From NCBI GenBank assembly GCA_017994935.1, contig JAGOJU010000037.1, positions 1 to 34,671 on the forward strand: a stretch of 34,671 bases of DNA, given 5' to 3'. The stretch is from Opitutaceae bacterium (lineage in GTDB: Bacteria > Verrucomicrobiota > Verrucomicrobiia > Opitutales > Opitutaceae). This document shows positions 16,603 through 24,909 of the stretch, in pieces. The notes below the pieces were generated by a model that did not search any database, had not been told where the DNA came from, and saw nothing but the letters and a program-made list of their open reading frames with translations. A program made the position numbers and the translations under genes. The first letter of the stretch is position 1, and each line of letters begins with the position of its first letter.

Positions 16603-18357
16603 ATGAGAAAATCCAACTACGACAAATTTCCCCATCTCACCGTTGCCGATGCCAAATCCTGTGTGACTGGATGGGATGCAATTGCCCGCCGGCTGCGCGA
16701 CACCGCATCGGGGTCACCGGACACCCGCCGCATACTCGTGGTCGAATGTTATCCCGGAGTTGATGAAACCCGGGTCCGAAAGGAATTGGCTGAACGCCTG
16801 GCGCCGGCGTTGATTGTCGACCCCTCTGACGCCCTGCTTCCGGCCGACCGGATTGAGTCGCTGGTGGCTCCCTTTCTCGGCGGCAACGATCCGGTTTTCG
16901 GATACCTTTCGAATCTCACGCTCCCGCAATTCTTCGATCCTTCAGGCATCGGCCGATTGCGCGCACAGGCGGACGCCTGCACCTCAGGCCTCATTCTGAT
17001 CGTCGGTTGTGGCGCCCGGCTCATCGCGGACGGCGATGTCTTTGTCTATGCCGATCTCGCCCGATGGGAGGCCCAGATGCGTTTCCGTCGCAATGAATCC
17101 TCTAATCTCGGCGCATCTAACCGTTCTCTCGCTGCAAATCTCAAATACAAGCGCGCCTTCTTCGTGGACTGGCGTGTGGCCGATCGCTGGAAGCGGCCGC
17201 TCATCGCCAAATGGGAGTTTGTCCTGGACACGCATGATCCGCGCACCCCGAAGCTCGCCGATGGCGAGTCCGTCCGCCGCGGCCTGAGGCAGGCGGTCAC
17301 CCGTCCCTTCCGTGTCGTACCCTTCTTCGACCCCGCGCCATGGGGAGGCCAGTGGATGAAGGAGGCGTGTGACCTCGACCGGAGTGCAAAGAATTATGGC
17401 TGGTGTTTCGACTGCGTGCCCGAGGAGAACAGCCTTGTGCTCGACCTGGACGGAGTCCGTGTGGAATTGCCCTCCATCAACCTCGTGTTCGATCAGCCCC
17501 GGGCACTTCTCGGCGAGGCCGTGCACGCGCGGTTTGGCGATGAGTTTCCGATCCGCTTCGATTTCCTCGACACCGTGGGCGGAGGCAATCTCTCGCTTCA
17601 GGTGCATCCATTGACTGAATACATCCAGCGTCATTTCGGCATGCACTACACGCAGGATGAGAGCTACTACATGCTTCACGCCGAACCGGAGGGATCCATC
17701 TACCTGGGCCTCAGGGAAGGCGTGGACCCGGCCGCCATGCTGCGTGATCTGGCCGCAGCGCAGTCGGGTGGGGCGCCATTCGACGCCGATCGTTATGCGA
17801 ACCGTCTGCCGGCGAAGAAGCACGATCATTTTCTGATCCCCGCAGGCACCGTGCACTGCTCGGCTGCAGGAACCATGGTGCTCGAAATCAGCGCCACGCC
17901 GTATATTTTCACCTTCAAACTCTGGGACTGGGCGCGCCTCGGCCTTGATGGCAGACCGCGTCCGATCCATCTCACACACGGCGCGGCAAACATCCAGTGG
18001 GACCGTACGACCGCATGGACAAGGAAACATCTGGTCAACGCGATCACCCAGGTGGGCGCGGGAGACGGCTGGCGCGAGGAGCGCACGGGTTTGCATGAGC
18101 GGGAATTCATCGAGACGCGGCGCCATTGGTTCACGAAGTCCGTGCCGCATGACACCTTGGGGGGCGTCAATGTGGTGAACCTCGTGCAAGGCGAGGAGGC
18201 CATCGTCGAGAGTCCAACCGGAGCCTTCGCTCCCTATGTGGTGCATTACGCGGAGACCTTCATTGTTCCCGCCGCAGTCGGCAGCTACACGATCCGCCCG
18301 CACGGGGCATCGGTGGGTACCGAGTGTGCAACCCTCAAGGCCTTCGTGCGCACCTGA
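16603..18357 (+). CDS. Long class I mannose-6-phosphate isomerase with a kinase-like N-terminal domain
   Basis: About 584 residues, much longer than a classical ~390-residue PMI. Residues from about 237 onward are a type I PMI: FFDPAPWGGQWMKE, the metal ligands Gln333 and His335 in NLSLQVHP, Glu353 in DESYYMLHAEP, and His418 in LIPAGTVHCS. The first ~230 residues resemble a nucleoside-kinase/P-loop fold (RRILVVECYPGVDETRVRKE), but the glycine-lysine P-loop is absent (YPGVDETR instead of GxxGxGKS), so this half is probably not an active kinase. The enzyme converts mannose-6-P to fructose-6-P. The start at 16603 is where protein-like sequence begins; the open frame upstream overlaps the ROK gene and does not look real. 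It lies 82 bp after the kinase gene and 13 bp before the next isomerase gene. Confidence 0.87.
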   Translation: MRKSNYDKFPHLTVADAKSCVTGWDAIARRLRDTASGSPDTRRILVVECYPGVDETRVRKELAERLAPALIVDPSDALLPADRIESLVAPFLGGNDPVFGYLSNLTLPQFFDPSGIGRLRAQADACTSGLILIVGCGARLIADGDVFVYADLARWEAQMRFRRNESSNLGASNRSLAANLKYKRAFFVDWRVADRWKRPLIAKWEFVLDTHDPRTPKLADGESVRRGLRQAVTRPFRVVPFFDPAPWGGQWMKEACDLDRSAKNYGWCFDCVPEENSLVLDLDGVRVELPSINLVFDQPRALLGEAVHARFGDEFPIRFDFLDTVGGGNLSLQVHPLTEYIQRHFGMHYTQDESYYMLHAEPEGSIYLGLREGVDPAAMLRDLAAAQSGGAPFDADRYANRLPAKKHDHFLIPAGTVHCSAAGTMVLEISATPYIFTFKLWDWARLGLDGRPRPIHLTHGAANIQWDRTTAWTRKHLVNAITQVGAGDGWREERTGLHEREFIETRRHWFTKSVPHDTLGGVNVVNLVQGEEAIVESPTGAFAPYVVHYAETFIVPAAVGSYTIRPHGASVGTECATLKAFVRT

Positions 18358-18370
18358 TCCATCAACAGCC

Positions 18371-18934
18371 ATGTTCGATCCCTCCCGCATCCTGTCACAC
18401 TACAACCCGGTCACGGGTGAACTCGCCGGAGCGAAACCGGTTGAGCGCCGCCTCGCCGACCTGCGCGGCTGTTTCGCCAACTCGGCCGCCTACGAGGCTG
18501 CGCTCGCCGCGGGCAATCCGTTGCTCTACCGCGTCGCCAGCATTGAACCCGCCTCAGGGGAGGGTGATCTTCACTACGGAATAGGCTGTCTCATGCCGGG
18601 AAAGATCGGCGATGAGTATTTCCTGACGAAGGGACACCTGCACGCCTGGCGGCCGGCTGCGGAGTTCTATTTTGGGCTCACGGGGGAGGGTGTGATGCTG
18701 CTGGAGGACGAGGCCACCGGCGAGAGCCGGATGGTGCCGCTCCGTCCGCATCACGCCGTCTACGTGCCGGGTCACACCGCCCATCGCACGATGAACACCG
18801 GGACTGCGCCGCTCACCTATCTCGGTGTCTATCCCGCGCGGGCGGGTCACGACTACAGCACCATCGCCCAGCGCAACTTCCGCCACGTCGTCGTCGAACG
18901 CGCCGGCACGCCGGTCATGATTCCGCGATCCTGA
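18371..18934 (+). CDS. Cupin-type glucose-6-phosphate isomerase (archaeal GPI family)
   Basis: About 187 residues, the usual size for the cupin GPI family (PF06560), which is unrelated to the common Pgi. The metal-binding core is visible: TKGHLHAWRPAAEFYFGLTG (HxH and Glu) and VPGHTAHRTMNTG (the last His). It interconverts fructose-6-P and glucose-6-P using a bound metal. Sitting 13 bp after the mannose-6-phosphate isomerase gene, it completes a route from mannose-6-P through fructose-6-P to glucose-6-P within the operon. The ATG at 18371 is the natural start. This type was first described in Thermococcales and occurs sporadically in bacteria. Confidence 0.9.
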   Translation: MFDPSRILSHYNPVTGELAGAKPVERRLADLRGCFANSAAYEAALAAGNPLLYRVASIEPASGEGDLHYGIGCLMPGKIGDEYFLTKGHLHAWRPAAEFYFGLTGEGVMLLEDEATGESRMVPLRPHHAVYVPGHTAHRTMNTGTAPLTYLGVYPARAGHDYSTIAQRNFRHVVVERAGTPVMIPRS

Positions 18935-18963
18935 TTCTTCTCCGCACTCGTCCAAATGTCCTC

Positions 18964-21177
18964 ATGAACACACTCCGCCATCTCTGCATTTCCCTCGTTC
19001 TTCCAGCAATTGGCACCGCCTGGCTGAGCGCCGCTGTTGGCAGCGGAAAACCGGTCCGCACTGAGGCGGAGGTGCGCGAAGCCGGCCGGCAGGCGGTCGC
19101 GCGATACAGCGACGCCTCGCTCGCCGCGCAGGGTTTTCTTGATGTGACCAAGGCCCCCTATCTTGCGGATCCAACCGGGAAAATAGATGCCACCGCTGCA
19201 ATTCAACAGGCGCTTCAGGACGCTCGTGACGCGCAACTGGTAACTTATCTTCCAGCCGGCCGCTACCTGGTGTCCGATACGATCGAGGGCATCGTCGGAA
19301 CAGTGAAATGGGACCGCTGGCCCTACGAGGGCTGGTCCGATCCCTGGGTTGCCTTCGCATCCTTCAACTATCCCTGCGTGCTGGTCGGCCCGGCGACCGG
19401 TGGGCGGGCGACGCTTGTCCTGGCCGATGGCGCTTCAGGATTTGGCGACCCGAAAGCCCCAAAGCCGGTGCTCTACTTCTGGGCCCGATCCGAGTCGGGT
19501 CCGGAACCCGAACCCGAGGTGCCGCAGCCCAACATCAACTTCAATCAGAAGATCATCAGCGTCGATTTTGACCTCGGAACTGGCAACTCGGGCGCGGTTG
19601 CGATCGATCATCGTGGAGCGGAGGGATCCACCATCGAGGATGTCTCCATTCAGGCGGCAGGCGCCTTCGCAGGCATCCGGCACGCCCCGGGTTCGGGCGG
19701 CGCCATGCATGGCATCCGAGTGCAGGGCGGCCGTTTCGGACTCTACCTGCCCGGGAGCCAGCCTTCTCCACTGGTGAGCGACCTCACGCTCAGCGGTCAA
19801 TCCGAAGCGGCGATCTATTACCGTGGACGCGGACCGCTCACGGTTGTCGGAGCTGAAATCTCCGGTGCGCCCGTGCGTGCTGAAGCGGGCATGGCCGGCC
19901 AATGGGAGGGACCGATCAATCTTATCGGCACCGTCATCCGTCGGGCTGGATCGGGTCCGGCCGTGGAGTCGGAGCGTTCCTTGCTGCTCGAAAATGTCTG
20001 GTTCGAGAATGCCGCGGTGGCAGCGGTCGTGGCCGGGCAGCCACCTCTTCCGGGGAGAGGCGATGGCTGGACGCACGTGCAACGCTACGCCGCGGGCGGC
20101 AATGCGACCCTTCCGAAATTCCTCGGTGGTGCGAGCCATCGGGACCCACTCTGGATCAACGGCGGCGTGCAGACCGAACCTTTTACGCGGCTGGGACCAC
20201 CCGCTCCGCCACCCAACGGCTGGCGGCAGCGGCATCGGTTCCCGGCTCCCCCCGACTGGTTCGGCAAAGGTGTCGCCAACGTGCGTGCCGCCCCATGGAA
20301 TGCCGCGGGCGACGACCGCCATGACGACACGCGTGCGATCCAGGCGGCGATCGACGCCACCGATGCGGTTTTTTTGCCGAAGGGCGTGTATCGCATTTCG
20401 CAGCCGCTGCGACTCAGGTCCACGACACGGTTGTTCGGAGTGACAAATCTGGTGAGCGTTCTTGCACCGCTTCCGGGTGCCGCCGCGTTTGCCAATCCAG
20501 ACGTCCCGCAGCCTCTGGTGGAGACCGTGGATGATCCACGCGCCAGCACCCGGTTGGAAATGATGAAGCTCGAACTGCCGGTGCTGAATCCCTGTGTCTA
20601 CGCTCTCCGCTGGCGGGCTGGACGGGAGTCCGTTGTCCGAAACCTCTATCCGATCCGCACGGCATGGCATCCGAATGCCCCGGTCATCGGCCAGCCGATG
20701 ATCGTCATCGAGGGGAACGGCGGAGGCCGGTGGTATACGCAAACCCTGCTGGGATGGTGGGGCCAGGGGCCCGACTACCGGCACCTGATGGTGCGCGGCA
20801 CACGCGAGCCGCTGTGTTTTTATCACCTGCAGCCGCAACATGCGCGGGGCGAGGTGATGGTCGAGATGGCGGATGTCGAGAACGTGGATATCTTTTCGAT
20901 GAAGGCCGAGAGCTGTTACGGGTTGCTGGCGTTGAAGGACAGTCGCCATGTGCGAATCATCGGTTACAGCGGAAATGCCTCTCTGCGTCCCGGATGGGCG
21001 CTGTTCCGACTCGATCATGTGGAGGATGTGATGCTGGGCGGCATCTACCCGCAACTCGCCCGTCCAGGCGGCGGGGGTGCGCTTCATATCGGATTCGATG
21101 CGCGTCAGTGGCAAATCCTCCGGGACGGCGCCCGCACGATCGGCGGAGCAGAGCAGTTTGTGCTGTACGAACGCTGA
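18964..21177 (+). CDS. Exported protein with two pectate-lyase-like beta-helix domains (GH55-like layout)
   Basis: About 737 residues with a signal peptide (MNTLRHLCISLVLPAIGTAW, then LSAA). Two right-handed beta-helix domains of the Pectate_lyase_3 type can be seen. The first starts near residue 60 with DPTGKIDATAAIQQALQDAR and YLPAGRYLVSDTI. The second starts near residue 440 with DDRHDDTRAIQAAIDATDAV and FLPKGVYRISQPLRL. The tandem arrangement with paired 'D-T-AIQ-AI ... lP-GxY' openings is that of GH55 exo-beta-1,3-glucanases and related phage and plant-wall-active proteins. It probably binds or cleaves a polysaccharide outside the cytoplasm. The catalytic residues cannot be fixed by eye, so the activity is left open. 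It lies 29 bp after the GPI gene in the same operon. Confidence 0.75.
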   Translation: MNTLRHLCISLVLPAIGTAWLSAAVGSGKPVRTEAEVREAGRQAVARYSDASLAAQGFLDVTKAPYLADPTGKIDATAAIQQALQDARDAQLVTYLPAGRYLVSDTIEGIVGTVKWDRWPYEGWSDPWVAFASFNYPCVLVGPATGGRATLVLADGASGFGDPKAPKPVLYFWARSESGPEPEPEVPQPNINFNQKIISVDFDLGTGNSGAVAIDHRGAEGSTIEDVSIQAAGAFAGIRHAPGSGGAMHGIRVQGGRFGLYLPGSQPSPLVSDLTLSGQSEAAIYYRGRGPLTVVGAEISGAPVRAEAGMAGQWEGPINLIGTVIRRAGSGPAVESERSLLLENVWFENAAVAAVVAGQPPLPGRGDGWTHVQRYAAGGNATLPKFLGGASHRDPLWINGGVQTEPFTRLGPPAPPPNGWRQRHRFPAPPDWFGKGVANVRAAPWNAAGDDRHDDTRAIQAAIDATDAVFLPKGVYRISQPLRLRSTTRLFGVTNLVSVLAPLPGAAAFANPDVPQPLVETVDDPRASTRLEMMKLELPVLNPCVYALRWRAGRESVVRNLYPIRTAWHPNAPVIGQPMIVIEGNGGGRWYTQTLLGWWGQGPDYRHLMVRGTREPLCFYHLQPQHARGEVMVEMADVENVDIFSMKAESCYGLLALKDSRHVRIIGYSGNASLRPGWALFRLDHVEDVMLGGIYPQLARPGGGGALHIGFDARQWQILRDGARTIGGAEQFVLYER

Positions 21178-21203
21178 CATTACGCTGGCAAATCCCTTAT
21201 TCC

Positions 21204-21602
21204 ATGAGCCAATACGCCATCAAACCAATCCCGGCAGAAAAACCTCCCGTCGCCTTCGTTGAACGACCCTGGGGCTCGTTCAAGCAATACGCCTTCAATC
21301 GTGATTGTACCGTGAGCCTGATGACCGTGCTGCCCGGCCAGCGCCTCAGCCTGCAGTCGCACACCGGCAGGGCCGAGTTGTGGATAGTGCTCGACGACGG
21401 TGCGGTGGTGCAGGTGGGCGAGACCACACGTGAGCATCGTGCGGGCGACGAGATCTGGATTCCCGCCACTGAAAAGCACCGCCTCGCCTGCAATCCCGGC
21501 GGGCGCCCCGTGCGTGTTCTGGAGGTCGCCTTCGGCAACTGGCAGCAGGCGGACATCACCCGCTACGAGGACGATTTCAAGCGGGCCGCTCACGGCGAAT
21601 GA
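21204..21602 (+). CDS. Small PMI-type cupin (type II mannose-6-phosphate isomerase domain)
   Basis: About 132 residues. The sequence VERPWGSFKQYAF, LPGQRLSLQSHTGRAELWIV and IWIPATEKHRLACNPGG is that of the cupin domain at the C-terminus of bifunctional mannose-1-P guanylyltransferase/PMI enzymes (ManC/AlgA), here free-standing. The metal ligands would be Gln and His in LQSH, Glu in RAELW and His in KHRL. It could be a second phosphomannose isomerase or an aldose-binding relative. The nucleotidyltransferase half is not present nearby, which argues for catabolism and not for GDP-mannose synthesis. It begins 26 bp after the beta-helix gene and ends 64 bp before the GH2 gene. Confidence 0.82.
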   Translation: MSQYAIKPIPAEKPPVAFVERPWGSFKQYAFNRDCTVSLMTVLPGQRLSLQSHTGRAELWIVLDDGAVVQVGETTREHRAGDEIWIPATEKHRLACNPGGRPVRVLEVAFGNWQQADITRYEDDFKRAAHGE

Positions 21603-21666
21603 GGTCGCACTCTGCCTCTCAAATGTCGCGTTCCGTTCGACGTTTTTCTTTCGATGTACTCCTGCC

Positions 21667-23841
21667 ATGACCTCTAACTCTTTCCACCAAGTGCGCGTCG
21701 CGCTCTCTTTCCTCCTCGTTTTCGTCGCCGGCTTCCAGATGGTCCAGGCATCCGCGCTCAGACCCCTTGGCCCGCGTCACTCGATCCCCCTCAACGGCAC
21801 CTGGCAGATCGGGCAGGGTGGCATGGATGCACCGCCGGCTGATTTCACACATTCGATCCCGGTGCCTGGGCTCGCTGACATGGCTTCTCCTGCCTTCACG
21901 GAAGTGGGCAAAGTCAGCACGCAGCGCGAAGCTTTCTGGTATCGACGCAGCTTTCGGATCGACCGGGCGATCCCGGAGATCGCCATTCTCAAGCTGCGCA
22001 AGGCCCGCTACGGCGCCTGGGTCTGGATCAACGGCGAACTCGCCGGCGAACATCTGCCCTGCTTCACACCGGCTGAGTTCGACGTGCGCCACCATCTCCG
22101 CGAAGGCGAAAACGACATCCTGATCCGCATCGGCGCGAACCGTGAGGCGCTGCCTTCGAGTCAGCCGACCGGATGGGATTTCGAGAAATACCTCTTCAAG
22201 CCTGGAATCTACGATTCCGTCGAAATCATCCTGACCGGGGCGCCGTTTCTCAGGAACGTTCAAACGGTTCCCAAGGTTGAGACAAAGTCCGTGCGTGTCG
22301 TTGCCGAACTTGTCGGAGGCAGGAACCCGTCGCAGTTTGCGCTGCGCGCCGGAGTGCTTGCGGCGGGGTCACGCGCTTCCGCCGGAAAGAGGACGATCCC
22401 CATCCAACTGGGGGCAGGCGAGGAAAGGACCGTTGATTTCGAGATTTCGCTGGCGGAGGCGAGACTCTGGTCGCCGGAGGATCCGTTCCTCTATGAGCTG
22501 CAGCTGGAGACCGGCGGGGATGCAGCACGCGTGCGTTTCGGCCTTCGCAACTTTCATTTCGATCCGGTCTCCAGGCTGCCGATTCTCAACGGAAAGCCCT
22601 GCTTCCTTCGCGGCAGCAATATCACCCTCTATCGCTTTTTCGAGGATGCCGACCGCGGCGGCCTGCCATGGGACGAGGCTTGGGTGCGGAAGCTGCATCG
22701 GCAGATGAAGGCGATGAACTGGAATTCCCTTCGTTACTGCATCGGGTTCCCGCCCGAGTTCTGGTATGACATCGCGGACGAGGAGGGCATCCTGATCCAG
22801 GACGAATTTCCCGTGTGGGTGCTCAACGGAAAATCAAACAAATGCCCGGAAGACCTCACCGCGGAAGCCCTCATTCCCGAATACTCAGCTTGGATGCGTG
22901 AGCGCTGGAATCATCCCAGTGTGGTCATCTGGGATGCACAGAATGAAAGCAACACGCCGGAGACCGGAAAGGCCCGCGATGCGGTGCGCCACCTCGACTT
23001 GTCCGAGCGGCCATGGGACAACGGCTGGGGCATGCCAGGCAGGCCCACCGACACCGTTGAATCCCACCCCTATTTTTTCAGTCGCATCTTCAATTCCGGA
23101 AAACCCGTGCCCGGCAAACCGTTTCACCTTTCGGAAATCGCGCAGGCGTCGCTGCGTCCGAGAGTACGACCCGCGCAGGTGGACCTGCCAAATCCGATCA
23201 TCATCAACGAATACGACTGGCTCTGGCTGAATCGTGATGCATCGCCCACGAATCTGACCGCGCCCGTCTACCTGTCCCTCCTCGGTCCGGATTCGACCGT
23301 TGAGCAGCGCCGGCATCTTCACGCGCGATATGTCGCCGCGCTCACTGAATTCTGGCGCTGTCATCGACAGGTGGCCGGAGTCATGCACTTCTGCAGTCTG
23401 GGGTATTCGAGGGACGGCAGCCAGCCGCGTCCCCTTGGGGGATCCACGAGCGATGACTGGATCGATCTGCAGGGGCTTCGTTATGAGCCGCACTTCGCCG
23501 AATACGTGAAGGAGGCCTTTGCTCCTGTCGGGCTCATGTTGGATTTCTGGGCCGACTCGCTCGCTGCGGGCCATGGCTCTGAGATGCCGGTCATCGCGAT
23601 CAATGATCTCGAAAAAACCTGGACCGGACAGTTGCGGTTGCGGCTCCTGCGAGGTTTGGAGGTGATTTCCGAGGAGGCGCAGGACTGCGTCATCAATCCC
23701 TTCGGAGAACGCCGGCTCAGCTTTTCCTTCAAGGCCCCGGGTGACCCCGGGGCCTACACCCTCGAGGCAGCGCTCATCCGACCCGACGCGCCCCCGACCC
23801 GCAGCCTGCGCGACTTCAAGGTGCTCCCACCCACACCGTAG
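21667..23841 (+). CDS. Exported family 2 glycoside hydrolase, last gene of the sugar operon
   Basis: About 724 residues with a signal peptide cleaved near MVQASA. The GH2 domains are in order: sugar-binding jelly roll (SIPLNGTWQIGQGG, FWYRRSFRID, GAWVWINGELAGEH), Ig-like sandwich (LWSPEDPFLYELQLETGG), then a TIM barrel starting at ILNGKPCFLRGSNITLYRFF. The acid/base is Glu427 in VIWDAQNES and the likely nucleophile is Glu515 in IIINEYDWLW. It is unlike the GH2 enzyme at 10763 in barrel details and lacks the long C-terminal Ig tail. Given the mannose-type genes in the operon, beta-mannosidase is a fair guess, but beta-galactosidase or beta-glucuronidase is equally compatible. The start at 21667 is chosen for the signal peptide; the open frame extends upstream over the cupin gene. 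Confidence 0.85.
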   Translation: MTSNSFHQVRVALSFLLVFVAGFQMVQASALRPLGPRHSIPLNGTWQIGQGGMDAPPADFTHSIPVPGLADMASPAFTEVGKVSTQREAFWYRRSFRIDRAIPEIAILKLRKARYGAWVWINGELAGEHLPCFTPAEFDVRHHLREGENDILIRIGANREALPSSQPTGWDFEKYLFKPGIYDSVEIILTGAPFLRNVQTVPKVETKSVRVVAELVGGRNPSQFALRAGVLAAGSRASAGKRTIPIQLGAGEERTVDFEISLAEARLWSPEDPFLYELQLETGGDAARVRFGLRNFHFDPVSRLPILNGKPCFLRGSNITLYRFFEDADRGGLPWDEAWVRKLHRQMKAMNWNSLRYCIGFPPEFWYDIADEEGILIQDEFPVWVLNGKSNKCPEDLTAEALIPEYSAWMRERWNHPSVVIWDAQNESNTPETGKARDAVRHLDLSERPWDNGWGMPGRPTDTVESHPYFFSRIFNSGKPVPGKPFHLSEIAQASLRPRVRPAQVDLPNPIIINEYDWLWLNRDASPTNLTAPVYLSLLGPDSTVEQRRHLHARYVAALTEFWRCHRQVAGVMHFCSLGYSRDGSQPRPLGGSTSDDWIDLQGLRYEPHFAEYVKEAFAPVGLMLDFWADSLAAGHGSEMPVIAINDLEKTWTGQLRLRLLRGLEVISEEAQDCVINPFGERRLSFSFKAPGDPGAYTLEAALIRPDAPPTRSLRDFKVLPPTP

Positions 23842-24230
23842 GCATTCTCATACGACCGCTTTAGCGCGCTCACTCGCTTGTCGTTGCTACGCAGGTCGCG
23901 CGGCTTCACCGCGCTTTGCGAATTGGTGTAGATGCTGATCTTGTCCGCGATGTCGGCTTGGGGATTCGTAGAAGCGAAACAGGACCTAAGAGTCGTTCGC
24001 CTGCTTCACTTTCTCGGAGCACGAGATGATGGTGTTAATCGACTGGCAGCCGTTGACCACACTCAGGCCTTCGACGTGCAAGGCGTGGGTGGCCGGGTCC
24101 AGGGTCAGCTTATCGCAGATGGCCGTGATACCATTGTGATAGAGAAAAAAGAAGTGGGACGTATCGCCGCTAAGCGTCTGCTTGAGACCTTTGTTGATCT
24201 TGTTGGTGAGGCCCAGTGACTGGCGCACGT
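23842..24230 (-). pseudogene. Decayed AIPR-family (abortive phage resistance) gene fragment
   Basis: Read on the minus strand, this is the conserved core of AIPR proteins (PF10592): VRQSLGLTNKINKGLKQTL, then HNGITAICDK and VVNGCQSINTI. A TAG at 23986-23988 interrupts the frame. The same frame goes on for seven protein-like residues (VLFRFYE), and a one-base shift near 23965 restores homology as ADIADKISIYTNSQSAVK, then PRDLRSNDKRVSALKRSYEN. So the fragment carries one nonsense change and one frameshift. It is also cut at both ends, by the IS3-type terminus at 24231 and by the GH2 gene at 23841. About 130 of the several hundred residues usual for the family remain. Full-length members act in phage defence; this one cannot be functional. 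Confidence 0.8.
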
Positions 24231-24256
24231 TGAGGTGGACCCCGAAAATTGGACAG
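24231..24256 (+). repeat. Solo IS3-family terminal inverted repeat
   Basis: TGAGGTGGACCCCGAAAATT followed by GGACAG matches the element end at 101-125 (read on the minus strand) at about 25 of 27 positions. It borders the AIPR fragment on its left. About 56 bp separate it from the end of the sigma factor gene, too little for an IS3 element, so only a terminal scrap is left. Whether it is a left or right end is not decided; no OrfA start follows it. Confidence 0.65.
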
Positions 24257-24312
24257 GTCGGCTCTCTCCTTTTGCCTGAATTCCTGTGAGACGGCTGTGC
24301 TTCGAAAACAAG

Positions 24313-24909
24313 TTAGGCGCGGGGGTATTGGATTCTTGAACGCAGCAATTGCCTTGCGCGGTACAGGCGGGTTTCCACGGCTTTGGGGGAGCAGCGCATC
24401 ACTTGGGCGGCCTCCTGGTAGCTGAGGTCTTCGATCTCCACGCATAGCACCGCCTGGCGCAGCTTCTCGGGGAGGGCATTCACGGCGGCGCGCACGTCTC
24501 GTATGAGGTTCGCGGTTTCGGCCAGCTCCGACGCGGGGCGGGCGGAGGGATCGGTGGGTTCAAATCCACCGGGCGTGGTGACATGGAGTTCCTCCATGCT
24601 GTCCTCCCGACGGCGGGTTTTCCAGCGCAGGCGGTTGCGTCCGAGATTGGCGGTGATGGTCAGCAGCCACGGCTTGAAGGCCGCGCCCATGCGGTAGTTC
24701 GCACGCTTCTGATAGAGGCGGACGAATGACTCCTGGGCCAGGTCCCCTACGTCGGCAGGCGGCACACCAAGTCTCAGGAGAAAGCTCTTAACGCCGACTT
24801 CCCAGCGCTTCATGAGGGCTGCGAGGGCGTGGTCGTCCCCTTGCTGCAAGGCCTCCATCAGCGTCTCATCCGAATCCTTCCCGGCATCACTTTCGGCCGG
24901 GGATGTCAT
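24313..24909 (-). CDS. ECF-type RNA polymerase sigma factor of a YXH-like cassette
   Basis: About 198 residues. Sigma region 2 (about 30-100) contains DVGDLAQESFVRLYQKRANY and AFKPWLLTITANLGRNRLRW. Region 4 (about 135-190) contains LPEKLRQAVLCVEIEDLSYQ and EAAQVMRCSPKAVETRLYRA. Regions 3 and 1.1 are missing, as in all ECF sigma factors. It would direct polymerase to a small regulon when released from an anti-sigma factor. Its start overlaps the sensor-like gene upstream by 23 bp, so it is co-transcribed with that gene and with the membrane protein gene before it. That order (membrane anti-sigma, periplasmic sensor, sigma factor) is the order of cnrY-cnrX-cnrH in metal-resistant Cupriavidus. 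Self-activation through the motif at 25713-25744 is inferred. Confidence 0.9.
   Translation of the reverse strand: MTSPAESDAGKDSDETLMEALQQGDDHALAALMKRWEVGVKSFLLRLGVPPADVGDLAQESFVRLYQKRANYRMGAAFKPWLLTITANLGRNRLRWKTRRREDSMEELHVTTPGGFEPTDPSARPASELAETANLIRDVRAAVNALPEKLRQAVLCVEIEDLSYQEAAQVMRCSPKAVETRLYRARQLLRSRIQYPRA

Noticed and set aside
19435..21180. Long minus-strand open frame opposite the beta-helix gene
   Set aside because: A GC-rich antisense shadow; the plus strand has the signal peptide and two beta-helix openings.
126..24230. The whole interval as a composite transposon carried by the two IS3 ends
   Set aside because: Only one OrfA start and one solo terminus are visible, the content looks like ordinary chromosomal sugar genes, and no matching target duplications can be seen.
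24105..24311. Short minus-strand open frame over the IS3 terminus and AIPR fragment
   Set aside because: It reads across the junction in a frame that does not match AIPR; it is a by-product of the IS end.
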